Source: an uncultured Eubacteriales bacterium
GTDB taxonomy: Bacteria > Bacillota > Clostridia > Oscillospirales > Oscillospiraceae
NCBI GenBank assembly: GCA_900549885.1
Contig: URQA01000167.1
Coordinates: 1 to 5,071 of the forward strand
DNA: 5,071 nt
Reading direction: 5' to 3'
This document shows, in pieces, positions 4,746 to 5,071 of the stretch. Each line of letters opens with the position of its first letter. Position 1 is the first letter of the stretch. Both the position numbers and the translations under genes were made by a program. Under the pieces are notes generated by a model. That model saw nothing but the letters and a program-made list of their open reading frames with translations. It was not told the origin of the DNA and ran no database searches.

Positions 4746-5071
4746 ATGAACGAACTGGAGATTCGGACAGAGATACAGGAAGAACATGCCTCACCCCTGG
4801 ACACACAGCCAACGCCGCAGGAACAAAAGTTTTGTAAGCACTGCGGGCAGCGAATCGCGAAAGATGCGGTGATCTGCGTCCACTGCGGACGGCAGGTGGA
4901 GGAGTTGGGGACGAAAGGGAAGGAACAGCCTAATATCGTCATCACCAATACGAACACCAATGCGAACACGAATACGGTCCATGTGGCTGCTGGCGCGCTG
5001 AAAAAAGAGAAGAACAAAAGGTGCCTCCCGATAAGAAAACATCGTGGGGCAAGAGAGAAACGGTATAGCTT
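4746..5071 (+). CDS. Double-CxxC zinc-ribbon protein with Asn-Thr repeat, 3' end outside the window
   Basis: The frame opens at ATG 4746 after AGGAGG (4733-4738, seven bases upstream) and stays open to the window edge, giving 108 complete codons. After a polar N-terminus (1-27) comes a zinc ribbon, FCKHCGQRIAKDAVICVHCG, with C30, C33, C44 and C47 as ligands. A linker leads to NIVITNTNTNANTNTVHV (63-80), an alternating Asn-Thr tract. Small Firmicute proteins with this N-terminal plan often continue into a TM2-type two-helix membrane domain; none is reached here, and after residue 85 the frame is very basic (KKEKNKRCLPIRKHRG). A -1 shift at the A6 run 5001-5006 would instead give a short polar tail ending at TAG 5066-5068, so the true C-terminus is uncertain. 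It is probably controlled by the divergent XRE repressor. The function is unknown; this could be a membrane-linked zinc-ribbon protein or a truncated relic. Confidence 0.7.
   Translation, partial: MNELEIRTEIQEEHASPLDTQPTPQEQKFCKHCGQRIAKDAVICVHCGRQVEELGTKGKEQPNIVITNTNTNANTNTVHVAAGALKKEKNKRCLPIRKHRGAREKRYS

Overview
The window looks like chromosome of a moderately high-GC gut Firmicute, most likely of the Oscillospiraceae (Flavonifractor, Lawsonibacter or Intestinimonas type). This rests on the Clostridia-style rubredoxin, the strong AGGAGG-type ribosome binding sites, the MATE and molybdopterin proteins, and short intergenic hairpins built on TTTCTTTTG/CAAAAGAAA and AAAGGC/GCCTTT. The assignment comes from recognition, not from a search.

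Layout. Bases 1-1521 hold the 3' two thirds of a molybdopterin-dependent oxidoreductase gene cut by the window edge. Bases 1536-2743 are an accessory patch. A divergent pair (a small DUF6809-like protein on the minus strand at 1801-2055 and an XRE-family regulator on the plus strand at 2143-2394) shares an 87-base intergenic region full of perfect palindromes. The pair is bracketed by two almost identical inverted copies of a 114-base repeat (1592-1705 and 2479-2592, 111 of 114 positions matching). More hairpins, including a degenerate further copy of the repeat's hairpin module, fill the space up to a MATE-family multidrug/Na+ antiporter gene (2788-4191). A 50-residue rubredoxin follows (4250-4402), with an unusual C-X-C first metal-binding motif. 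A strong bidirectional terminator (4435-4472) closes this block.

The right end is visibly lower in GC. It holds a second divergent pair: a small XRE-family repressor on the minus strand (4462-4665) and a plus-strand double-CxxC zinc-ribbon protein with an Asn-Thr repeat, running off the window from 4746. They are separated by a near-consensus promoter overlaid with GTAAC/GTTAC repeats that look like the repressor's operators.

How the genes relate. The oxidoreductase, the MATE transporter and the rubredoxin look like independent housekeeping or metabolic genes; nothing in the sequence makes them one pathway. The two XRE regulators each face a small protein across a palindromic operator region, the usual layout of an autoregulated repressor controlling its divergent neighbour. 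The most distinctive feature is the inverted-repeat-bracketed regulator cassette. No transposase, integrase, CRISPR array, rRNA or tRNA was found.
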